This document shows positions 1 to 5,587 of a stretch of 12,617 nucleotides of DNA, piece after piece. The notes beneath the pieces are model-generated. The model saw only the letters and a program-made list of their open reading frames with translations, ran no database searches and was not told where the DNA came from. The DNA lies in assembly GCA_964651755.1 (NCBI GenBank), contig CAZYZD010000063.1, positions 1-12,617 of the forward strand. Reading direction: 5' to 3'. Each line of letters opens with the position of its first letter. Positions within the stretch are counted from its first letter, which is position 1. Both the position numbers and the translations under genes were made by a program. Source of the DNA: QNZT01 sp964651755. Its GTDB lineage: Bacteria; Campylobacterota; Campylobacteria; Campylobacterales; QNZT01.

Positions 1-23
1 CATACAGTAACACTATTTAAAAG

Positions 24-29
24 ATTTTA
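24..29 (-). promoter_or_regulatory. candidate -10 box (TAAAAT, extended TGC) for a gene beyond the left edge
   Basis: Read on the minus strand, the sequence is TGCTAAAAT, an extended -10 box of the type used by sigma-70 in Campylobacterota. It lies just downstream of the trhP stop codon and points out of the window, so the gene it would serve cannot be seen. Chance matches are easy in such AT-rich DNA. Confidence 0.3.
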
Positions 30-65
30 GCAAATTTGTGCTTGAAATTCCGGTAAACTCGGCAA

Positions 66-1328
66 TTACACTATTTTTTGCCGCATAATGCTGAAAGCAG
101 GTAAACGTCCCGGTAACTTAATCGGCAAAGTATAACCGCTGTGTACACTTTCGAGTTCTTTGTCAGTATTGGTGATAATTTTCTTAAATTCAATCCACCA
201 TTTACCCTCTTTTTCATAAATAGTGCCAAGTTCGTTATCCACTGGTACAATCTCTTCATGAGGTGGAAAAATCAACTCTATCGGCATATTTGGGTAAGTT
301 TTGTATTTACACATAAAATGTAAACCATCTTCCTGAACCAGTCCGCTTACTTCATAGGTTCCTTCACTCATTGCAGTTTCAAGGTTTTGCGTATCATCTT
401 TGTCATGCGGTCTTTGGAAAAGATAAGCATCACTGAAACCTCTGTGCTTGGTTGTCAAAAGCTCCTCTTCATACTTTTTGGCATCAAATTTTCGGGCATA
501 AAAATCATCAATCGCTTTACGATAAGTTCTTGCAGTTACCGCTGCATAGTAAGGGCTTTTGGTACGTCCTTCTATTTTCAGAGAGTCAATCACACCGCTT
601 TCGAGTATCTCATCTACGTGTGCTGCCATATTCATATCTTTGGCATTCATGATATGCGTACCTGCTTCATCCTGTTCTATTTTCATCAGCACACCGTTAT
701 CCGGGTTTTCTGCATAGAGCGTATAGTCAAAACGGCAGTCATTGGCACAGCTGCCGCGGTTGGGTACGCGCCCGCTTTGCAAAGAACTGATCAGACAACG
801 CCCGCTGTATGCAAAACACATCGATCCGTGTACAAAGATCTCAATCTCCAGCTTCGGCAGATGTTCCTTGATCTGAATTAAATCTTTCAAACTCACTTCA
901 CGAGCGGCAATAATCCGCTCTACACCCATCTCGTAAAATACTTCAGCATCGAGATAATTTAAAACATTTGCCTGTGTAGAGAGATGCAGCGGAATCTCCG
1001 GAGCGATATCTTTTGCCATTTTGATTACACCGGGAGTAGATACAATCAATGCATCCGGTTTCATAGCGGCAATTTTTTGAATATGTTCACCAAGCATTTT
1101 AAGCTGGTTGTTGAAAGGAAAACCGTTCACAGTAACGTAAATTTTTTTACCCAGTTCATGTGTATAATCTATCGCTTCATGAAAGCTTTCATAGGTAAAC
1201 TCTTTACCGGAACGTATACGCAAAGAGAAGTGGCTCACACCTCCATACACGGCATCTGCCCCGTATGCAAGTGCGATTTTCAGTTTTTCAAAATTCCCGG
1301 CGGGGGAGAGGAGTTCTGCTTTTTTCAA
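66..1328 (-). CDS. trhP: U32 family protein, TrhP/YegQ-type tRNA hydroxylation protein
   Basis: This 420-residue protein of the U32 'peptidase' family matches E. coli YegQ/TrhP, which takes part in prephenate-dependent 5-hydroxylation of uridine 34 in tRNA. It is probably cytosolic. Visible marks are the N-terminal ELLSPAGNFEKLKIA, the U32 signature EIFVHGSMCFAYSGRC near residues 163-178, then RGSCANDC, giving four cysteines (171, 178, 194, 198) proposed in this family to bind an Fe-S cluster. SLKIEGRTKS near 249-258 and a HRGFSDAYL motif near 295 follow. Start is a TTG with AGGA eight bases upstream, and it gives the expected family N-terminus. The gene follows cheZ, as in Helicobacter and Campylobacter. 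Older annotations call such proteins collagenase or protease; true protease activity is doubtful. The family call is firm; the exact RNA substrate is inferred. Confidence 0.9.
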   Translation of the reverse strand: MKKAELLSPAGNFEKLKIALAYGADAVYGGVSHFSLRIRSGKEFTYESFHEAIDYTHELGKKIYVTVNGFPFNNQLKMLGEHIQKIAAMKPDALIVSTPGVIKMAKDIAPEIPLHLSTQANVLNYLDAEVFYEMGVERIIAAREVSLKDLIQIKEHLPKLEIEIFVHGSMCFAYSGRCLISSLQSGRVPNRGSCANDCRFDYTLYAENPDNGVLMKIEQDEAGTHIMNAKDMNMAAHVDEILESGVIDSLKIEGRTKSPYYAAVTARTYRKAIDDFYARKFDAKKYEEELLTTKHRGFSDAYLFQRPHDKDDTQNLETAMSEGTYEVSGLVQEDGLHFMCKYKTYPNMPIELIFPPHEEIVPVDNELGTIYEKEGKWWIEFKKIITNTDKELESVHSGYTLPIKLPGRLPAFSIMRQKIV

Positions 1329-1337
1329 TCTTATTAT

Positions 1338-1378
1338 CCTGTTATAGCATTATTTAGCGTTTTTGCAACTATAACAGG
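1338..1378 (-). promoter_or_regulatory. inverted repeat overlapping the trhP ribosome binding site
   Basis: A perfect 10-bp inverted repeat (CCTGTTATAG and CTATAACAGG, 21-base spacer) fills the gap between cheZ and trhP. On the minus-strand transcript the second arm ends in AGG, the first bases of the trhP Shine-Dalgarno AGGA. The hairpin could therefore hide the ribosome binding site. No T-run follows, so it does not look like a terminator. Both arms also resemble extended -10 boxes on the minus strand (TGTTATAGT, TGCTATAAC), so a promoter role is a rival reading. Confidence 0.45.
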
Positions 1379-1395
1379 TTATGTTTATACTATCC

Positions 1396-2130
1396 TTACT
1401 TTTGACCAAAACTTGCCAGCAACGCTTCGATCTCATCTTCGGAAACCACATTTTCAGTATCGCGGTCTCCTTCAATATGTACAGCAGAGCTTACCCTGAC
1501 ACTATCATCAACACTCGATTCAAAGAGTGAACTCATATATTTTGACAATGCTCTCATCACATTAATAACACGTTCTATCTTTTGCCTGTGAATATCCTGA
1601 TACTGCATAATATCCATAATCATCATGATATCATCTGCACTCATCTGAGATTTTTCGATAATTGCACCAGTACACTTAAGTGCTTTTTGATTTTCTTCTA
1701 CAGACTGGGCAAAAATCGCTATATCCGGAAATTTATCACTTAACTTTTGAAATGTTTCTATATTTTTTTCCAAAACAGCTGTTGTATCATTGCCATCTGC
1801 TTCGATATCCATAATATAGTTATTGATCTCTTCAAGCTTATCCATAATTTCTGTTGCTTTTTTTTCGGAATCTCTGGTAACATTGTCCAGCTGATTAACA
1901 ACTTTATGGTCATCAGTCGGTGGTGGTGGCGGCCATTGCTGACTTGCATCTACTTTGAAATTGTTTTTATCAATAACAACAATATCATCATCTGATTCGG
2001 ATTCATCTTCAGGCATTTGGGTATTCTCTTCTGATGCTTCCAAATCGTCCAATTCCTCTGCATCATCCAGGAGTGCTACCTCCTCATCCAGATCCCCTGC
2101 CATCAATGCATCTAATTCCTCTTGTGTCAT
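1396..2130 (-). CDS. cheZ: CheY-phosphate phosphatase CheZ, remote Campylobacterota type
   Basis: This 244-residue protein dephosphorylates CheY-P and so ends the tumble or reversal signal. The helical core carries DIHRQ near residues 169-173, matching the DxxxQ pair (D143/Q147 in E. coli CheZ) that acts on CheY-P. The C-terminus SEDEIEALLASFG (230-242) resembles the CheY-binding tail of CheZ. The N-terminus MTQEELDALMAGDLDEE resembles the CheY-binding N-terminus of FliM, so both ends may bind CheY. Residues 14-58 are strongly acidic and probably disordered, followed by five prolines (67-71). The start at 2130 is an ATG with AAGGAG five bases upstream; an in-frame TTG at 2154 would overlap the preceding gene. 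A small unrecognised gene lies 16 bases upstream and trhP lies downstream. Confidence 0.88.
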   Translation of the reverse strand: MTQEELDALMAGDLDEEVALLDDAEELDDLEASEENTQMPEDESESDDDIVVIDKNNFKVDASQQWPPPPPTDDHKVVNQLDNVTRDSEKKATEIMDKLEEINNYIMDIEADGNDTTAVLEKNIETFQKLSDKFPDIAIFAQSVEENQKALKCTGAIIEKSQMSADDIMMIMDIMQYQDIHRQKIERVINVMRALSKYMSSLFESSVDDSVRVSSAVHIEGDRDTENVVSEDEIEALLASFGQK

Positions 2131-2146
2131 CTTTTCTCCTTCACTG

Positions 2147-2413
2147 TTATGCAAAAGCTTCGAGAAGTTCCCGAATCTCTTTTTGTGTTACAATACTTTC
2201 TTTTATTTTATTTACGGGAGTATAGTTTTTAAACTCCTGCATCATAAGGCGCTTTCTACAATCTATTGCCGTTGTTTCTATATCATGAAGAAGATCGTCA
2301 ATCAACGCCCTTTTTTCAAGAGGCTGTTTCGAAAGAATCACTGCCAGCCTGGCTATATCATTTTCAATAGAAACAAGTTTCCAGACAATTTCATCGTTTT
2401 CCCTCTTTTTCAT
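2147..2413 (-). CDS. small helical protein with a CheZ/FliM-like C-terminal peptide
   Basis: I do not recognise this 88-residue protein as a named family. It has no signal peptide or membrane segment and should be mostly helical (residues 5-60 have amphipathic spacing). It ends TQKEIRELLEAFA (76-88), closely resembling the C-terminus of the adjacent CheZ (SEDEIEALLASFG) and the FliM N-terminal CheY-binding peptide. It stops 16 bases before the cheZ start, and the cheZ Shine-Dalgarno lies in that gap, so the two are very probably co-transcribed. I infer a chemotaxis or flagellar accessory protein, perhaps one that binds CheY or a partner of CheZ. The ATG start has only a weak AGAG-like site in front. 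One cysteine is present (52). The gene is likely real; the function is a guess. Confidence 0.75.
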   Translation of the reverse strand: MKKRENDEIVWKLVSIENDIARLAVILSKQPLEKRALIDDLLHDIETTAIDCRKRLMMQEFKNYTPVNKIKESIVTQKEIRELLEAFA

Positions 2414-2436
2414 CTCTGCTACCCAATTCTATATTT

Positions 2437-2442
2437 ATTATA
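2437..2442 (-). promoter_or_regulatory. -10 box for the small gene-cheZ(-trhP) operon
   Basis: The minus strand reads TATAAT here, about 24 bases upstream of the first start codon of the operon. It would give a leader of roughly 17 bases. No -35 box is evident, as is usual in this phylum. It lies back to back with the promoter for the divergent phosphatase gene, about 30 bases away. Confidence 0.5.
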
Positions 2443-2466
2443 AATTTCGTATTCGCTTGACTATTA

Positions 2467-2475
2467 TGCTATACT
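2467..2475 (+). promoter_or_regulatory. extended -10 promoter (TGCTATACT) for the PHP phosphatase gene
   Basis: TGCTATACT fits the extended -10 consensus TGnTATAAT. Transcription would start near 2482, giving a leader of about 43 bases before the TTG start at 2525, with AGGGAG six bases ahead of it. Confidence 0.55.
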
Positions 2476-2524
2476 AAATCCAAAATCGGCATTTTTGGAA
2501 ATAGCTTAAACCAGGGAGTTAATT

Positions 2525-3304
2525 TTGCTAGTAGATCTTCACAACCACACTACTTTATGTAACCACGCCACAGGTGAAATGTACGAATATGTAGAACAAG
2601 CCATCGCTTCTAATACAGAGTATTTTGGATTCAGTGAACATGCACCTATGAATTTTGACCAAAGACATCGTATGAAGTTTGAAGAGATGGATCTTTACCG
2701 GGAAAGCGTACTGACGCTGAAGGAAAAATATAAAAATGATATCACCGTTTTGCTGGGATTTGAAGTAGATTACCTTCCCGGATATATGGATGAACGTGTT
2801 CTCAATGCAGATGTTGATTATCTGATCGGTTCTGTACATTTTATAGGGAAATGGGGATTTGACAATCCGGAATTTATCGGAGAGTACCAGAACCGGGATA
2901 TCGACTTGATTTGGCAAGAGTATTTCGATGCAATTGAAGCGATGGCGAAAAGCGGTCATTTTGATATTGTCGGACATCTTGACTTAATCAAAGTTTTTAA
3001 TTTTTTACCTAAAAAAGATCTTCGTCTCATTGCAAAAAATGCGCTTAAAGCTATCAAAAAAGCGGATATGGTCATAGAAATGAATATGTCAGGATACAGA
3101 AAACCAGCAGCCGAAGCGTACCCTTCCCCCCTTCTTCTGGAGGAAATACGTCAGCTTGATATCCCCATCACTTTTGGCAGCGATGCACATAAACCGGATC
3201 AGGTAAGTCTCTATGCAGATGAAATTGTCAACCTCGCAAAAGCACATGGTTTTGAAAAATGTGCCCTTTTTCAGGAGAGAGAAAGAGAATTGCTTAAATT
3301 TTAA
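2525..3304 (+). CDS. hisJ: PHP-family histidinol-phosphatase (HisJ/HisK type)
   Basis: This 259-residue PHP-superfamily metal-dependent phosphoesterase is of the type that removes phosphate from L-histidinol phosphate, late in histidine synthesis in the cytosol. The metal ligands are visible in order: H6 and H8 (DLHNH), H14, H39 (SEH), E80 (GFEVDYLPG), H105 (GSVHF), H151 (VGHLD), and D220/H222 (GSDAH). Length and motif order fit the HisJ family. The start is TTG with AGGGAG six bases before it; it puts the DLHNH motif right at the N-terminus, as expected. The gene has its own promoter and a terminator overlapping its stop codon, and lies just upstream of glnA; both belong to nitrogen/amino-acid metabolism, but they look like separate transcripts. 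The PHP fold is certain. The substrate rests on family similarity. Confidence 0.82.
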   Translation: MLVDLHNHTTLCNHATGEMYEYVEQAIASNTEYFGFSEHAPMNFDQRHRMKFEEMDLYRESVLTLKEKYKNDITVLLGFEVDYLPGYMDERVLNADVDYLIGSVHFIGKWGFDNPEFIGEYQNRDIDLIWQEYFDAIEAMAKSGHFDIVGHLDLIKVFNFLPKKDLRLIAKNALKAIKKADMVIEMNMSGYRKPAAEAYPSPLLLEEIRQLDIPITFGSDAHKPDQVSLYADEIVNLAKAHGFEKCALFQERERELLKF

Positions 3305-3315
3305 GCAATATTTTT
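3289..3315 (+). terminator. rho-independent terminator overlapping the end of the phosphatase gene
   Basis: ATTGCTTAAA and TTTAAGCAAT form a perfect 10-bp inverted repeat around one central base (practical stem of 8 bp), followed by ATTTTT. The stop codon TAA lies inside the 3' arm. The stem is AT-rich, so termination may be leaky into glnA. Confidence 0.55.
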
Positions 3316-3339
3316 ATCTAAGTTTTTATAAAGTTTCGT

Positions 3340-3345
3340 TATAAT
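3340..3345 (+). promoter_or_regulatory. -10 box (TATAAT) of glnA
   Basis: A perfect TATAAT stands about 31 bases ahead of the glnA start, preceded by T-rich runs of the kind that replace a -35 box in Campylobacterota. The expected leader is about 25 bases and includes AGGAG at 3367-3371. Confidence 0.6.
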
Positions 3346-3376
3346 ATTGCCACTTTTTAAAATTTTAGGAGAAAAA

Positions 3377-4807
3377 ATGGGAAAATTCGTTAACAATGTA
3401 GAAGAGTTTTACAAGTTTTGTGAAGAGAATGAAGTAGAATTTGTAGATTTTAGATTTACAGATATCAAAGGTGCATGGCATCATATCAGTTATCGTATGA
3501 GTGCTGTTACAGAAGAGATGCTTAATAACGGCGTTCCTTTTGACGGTTCATCTATTGAAAACTGGCAGCCGATCAATGAATCTGACATGATTTTAAAACC
3601 TGATGTACCGACAGCATTTATGGATCCGTTTACTGCAGATCCTACTATCTGTGTCATCTGTGATGTTTATGACATCTATAAAAATGATCTTTATGAAAAA
3701 TGTCCCCGAAGTATCGCAAAAAAAGCACTCAAATATCTTGATGAGCAAGGTATCGGTGATATTGCTTATTTTGGTCCTGAAAATGAGTTCTTTATCTTTG
3801 ATGATGTACAAATTTGGACGGGTATCAATAGAGCCGGTTACAAAGTAGAATCCGATGAAGGCGAGTGGAGTTACGATAAAAATTACGGTGACTTCGGTAA
3901 CATCGGTCACAGACCAGGTACAAAAGGCGGCTACTTCCCTACCATGCCAACTGATTCGATGGTAGATCTCAGAGCAGAAATGATGCAGGTACTTGAAGAG
4001 GTCGGTCTTGAAGTGATGCTTGGACATCATGAAGTGGCTCAGGCACAGGGAGAAATCGGAATTAAATACGGAACATTGATCGAAGCAGCGGACAATGTAC
4101 AAAAATATAAATACGTTGTTAAAATGGTTGCCCATCTCAACGGTAAAACTGCAACATTTATGCCAAAACCACTCTTTGGCGATAACGGCAACGGCATGCA
4201 TGTACATCAATCAATCTGGAAAGACGGTAAAAATCTTTTCTATAAAGAAGGCAACTACGCAAACCTGAGTGAAACAGCACTTCATTATCTTGGAGGTATC
4301 TTCAAGCATGCCCACGCAGTCGCAGCATTTACCAACCCTTCTACAAACTCTTATAAAAGACTTATTCCAGGATTTGAAGCACCTAGCATCCTGACATATT
4401 CCAGCCAAAACAGATCTGCTGCATGTCGTATTCCATATGGTGCAGGTGAACATGCAACCAGAATAGAAACAAGATTCCCGGACAGCTCATCTTGTCCATA
4501 TCTTGCATTTACTGTACTACTGATGGCAGGTATCGACGGTATCAAAAACAAATACGAGCCTGTAGGTCCAATGAATATGGATCTCTTTGAACTCACACTG
4601 GATGAAATTAGAGAGAAAAATATTCCACAGATGCCTCATACTCTAAGAGAAGCACTTGAAGCACTAATTAGAGACAATGATTTTCTCAAGCCTGTATTTA
4701 CAGACCTCTTTATCGATACATACCAGCACTATCAGTTTGAAAGACAAGTATGGCCTGATGAAGCAAGACCTACGGCATTTGAATTCAGCTCCACATATTC
4801 ATGTTAA
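3377..4807 (+). CDS. glnA: glutamine synthetase, type I
   Basis: This 476-residue enzyme makes glutamine from glutamate, ammonium and ATP, as a cytosolic dodecamer. Diagnostic motifs are FDGSSIENW (55-63), GPENEFF with metal ligands E135/E137, LGHHEVAQAQGE (215-226), NGNGMHVHQS (270-279), QNRSAACRIPYG (344-355) and ETRFPDSSSCPYLA (374-387). The length matches the family in this phylum. At the position of the adenylylated Tyr397 of E. coli (NLYDLP) this protein has MDLFEL with F404, so control by GlnE-type adenylylation should be impossible. The start at 3377 is ATG with AGGAG five bases upstream; an in-frame extension of ten codons to 3347 has no ribosome binding site and would lie at or before the expected transcript start. 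Transcription ends at a strong hairpin after the stop. Confidence 0.97.
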   Translation: MGKFVNNVEEFYKFCEENEVEFVDFRFTDIKGAWHHISYRMSAVTEEMLNNGVPFDGSSIENWQPINESDMILKPDVPTAFMDPFTADPTICVICDVYDIYKNDLYEKCPRSIAKKALKYLDEQGIGDIAYFGPENEFFIFDDVQIWTGINRAGYKVESDEGEWSYDKNYGDFGNIGHRPGTKGGYFPTMPTDSMVDLRAEMMQVLEEVGLEVMLGHHEVAQAQGEIGIKYGTLIEAADNVQKYKYVVKMVAHLNGKTATFMPKPLFGDNGNGMHVHQSIWKDGKNLFYKEGNYANLSETALHYLGGIFKHAHAVAAFTNPSTNSYKRLIPGFEAPSILTYSSQNRSAACRIPYGAGEHATRIETRFPDSSSCPYLAFTVLLMAGIDGIKNKYEPVGPMNMDLFELTLDEIREKNIPQMPHTLREALEALIRDNDFLKPVFTDLFIDTYQHYQFERQVWPDEARPTAFEFSSTYSC

Positions 4808-4812
4808 TCGTA

Positions 4813-4849
4813 TATCGGATCAGGGTAACACTCTGATCTGATACTTTTT
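4813..4849 (+). terminator. rho-independent terminator of glnA
   Basis: TATCGGATCAG pairs with CTGATCTGATA (11 bp with one G-T wobble, nine-base loop), followed closely by TTTTT. It lies six bases after the glnA stop codon. Confidence 0.85.
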
Positions 4850-4894
4850 CCCTGCACCTTATTTTTTTACACAATAATTTCACACAACTTTAGA

Positions 4895-4900
4895 TATAAT
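4895..4900 (+). promoter_or_regulatory. -10 box (TATAAT) of the ComEA-like gene
   Basis: A perfect TATAAT lies 32 bases before the ATG at 4933, after the glnA terminator. The leader would be about 26 bases and carries AAGGAG at 4922-4927. Confidence 0.6.
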
Positions 4901-4932
4901 TTTTTTGAATAATTTTTATTTAAGGAGTCAAG

Positions 4933-5430
4933 ATGATAAAAAAAGTATTATTGCTTTTTGTTTTTACCGCTGTTTCGCTTTTTGCGATGAATTTTCAAAC
5001 TGCTTCCAAAGAAGAGCTGATGAGTATCAAAGGCATCGGTGAAAAAAGAGCTGCTGCCATTATGAAATACAGAAAAACTCATAAGATAAAATCTGCTGCT
5101 GATCTGAAAAATGTCCCGGGAATCGGAGATGAGATTGCAGATAATGCAAAAAGAGGTATCAAAAATGCCGACAAAAAAGTGACAAAAGCAAAAAAGACAA
5201 CTAAATCTGTTAAAAGAACAGCAGCCAAAACAAAAGCTGTAAAAGAAAAAGTAAGCAAAAAGAAAACAGCGATAAAAGAGAAAACTGCCCAAAAAGCAAA
5301 AAAATCCAAAACAAAAGCCACCAAAAAAGTAAAAAAAGTGGCAGGAGACAAAACCAAAAGAGCTGAAAAAAGAGCAAAAACAAAAGTGAAAAAATCTCTT
5401 AAAAAAGTCAAAGAAAAGAAGAAAAAATAA
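4933..5430 (+). CDS. secreted ComEA-like helix-hairpin-helix protein with lysine-rich tail
   Basis: This 165-residue protein has a signal peptide (residues 1-18, likely cut after LFA). A ComEA-type domain (about 20-77) follows: FQTASKEELMSIKGIGEKRA and NVPGIGDEIADN hold two helix-hairpin-helix turns that contact the DNA backbone without regard to sequence. Family members act in the periplasm, receiving incoming DNA during natural transformation. Residues 81-165 are a low-complexity Lys/Ala/Thr/Val tail with 39 lysines and three arginines in 85 residues, like eukaryotic histone H1 tails and the tails of some bacterial DNA-binding proteins. Ordinary ComEA domains in this phylum are short and lack this tail. 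ATG start with AAGGAG; own promoter and terminator. A DNA-binding, exported protein is well supported; a role in uptake rather than, for example, extracellular DNA binding is inference. Confidence 0.82.
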   Translation: MIKKVLLLFVFTAVSLFAMNFQTASKEELMSIKGIGEKRAAAIMKYRKTHKIKSAADLKNVPGIGDEIADNAKRGIKNADKKVTKAKKTTKSVKRTAAKTKAVKEKVSKKKTAIKEKTAQKAKKSKTKATKKVKKVAGDKTKRAEKRAKTKVKKSLKKVKEKKKK

Positions 5431-5434
5431 CTTC

Positions 5435-5471
5435 AGAGGACAGCTAATACTGTCCCCTCTCCTCTATTTTT
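5435..5471 (+). terminator. probable terminator of the ComEA-like gene
   Basis: AGAGGACAG pairs with CTGTCCCCTCT: six consecutive pairs, one mismatch, then two more pairs, with a six-base loop. ATTTTT follows shortly after. It starts five bases after the stop codon. Confidence 0.6.
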
Positions 5472-5526
5472 AATTAAAAATAAACTTTCTACAAAATATT
5501 TATAATAATCTCTTAAATTTTTTACT

Positions 5527-5532
5527 TATAAT
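5527..5532 (+). promoter_or_regulatory. candidate -10 box (TATAAT) of the sensor phosphodiesterase gene
   Basis: TATAAT lies about 55 bases ahead of the GTG start at 5588. Another TATAAT occurs at 5501-5506. The whole gap is so AT-rich that neither can be chosen with confidence. Confidence 0.35.
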
Positions 5533-5587
5533 CCGATATATAGCATATTCATAATAAATTATTATTCTATAAAAAAGGTTTTTTACT

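Noticed and set aside
1..3. ATG on the minus strand at the very left edge as the start of a further gene
   Set aside because: There is no ribosome binding site ahead of it, and the sequence ends before any codon can be read.
984..1499. Long open frame on the plus strand opposite trhP and the end of cheZ
   Set aside because: It overlaps two well-supported genes on the other strand, has no ribosome binding site, and its protein is unlike any family I know. It is a shadow of the real coding frame.
2131..2154. Upstream in-frame TTG start for cheZ
   Set aside because: It would overlap the end of the preceding gene and lacks a good site, while the ATG at 2130 has AAGGAG at ideal spacing and begins with the conserved MTQEELDAL.
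2457..2475. TTGACT with TATACT as a classical -35/-10 pair
   Set aside because: The two boxes are only seven bases apart, far below the usual spacing, and this phylum does not depend on a -35 box. Only the extended -10 was kept.
3347..3376. Ten-codon upstream extension of glnA
   Set aside because: It begins next to the -10 box, before the likely transcript start, has no ribosome binding site, and the family N-terminus begins at MGKFV.
3593..4210. 205-codon minus-strand frame inside glnA
   Set aside because: It is fully antisense to a certain gene and its product is rich in His, Cys and Phe, as expected of a reverse-frame shadow.
4948..5411. Cys/Phe-rich minus-strand frames opposite the ComEA-like gene
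   Set aside because: They are the reverse complement of lysine codons (AAA/AAG giving TTT/CTT), which explains the Phe/Leu-rich composition and long open length.
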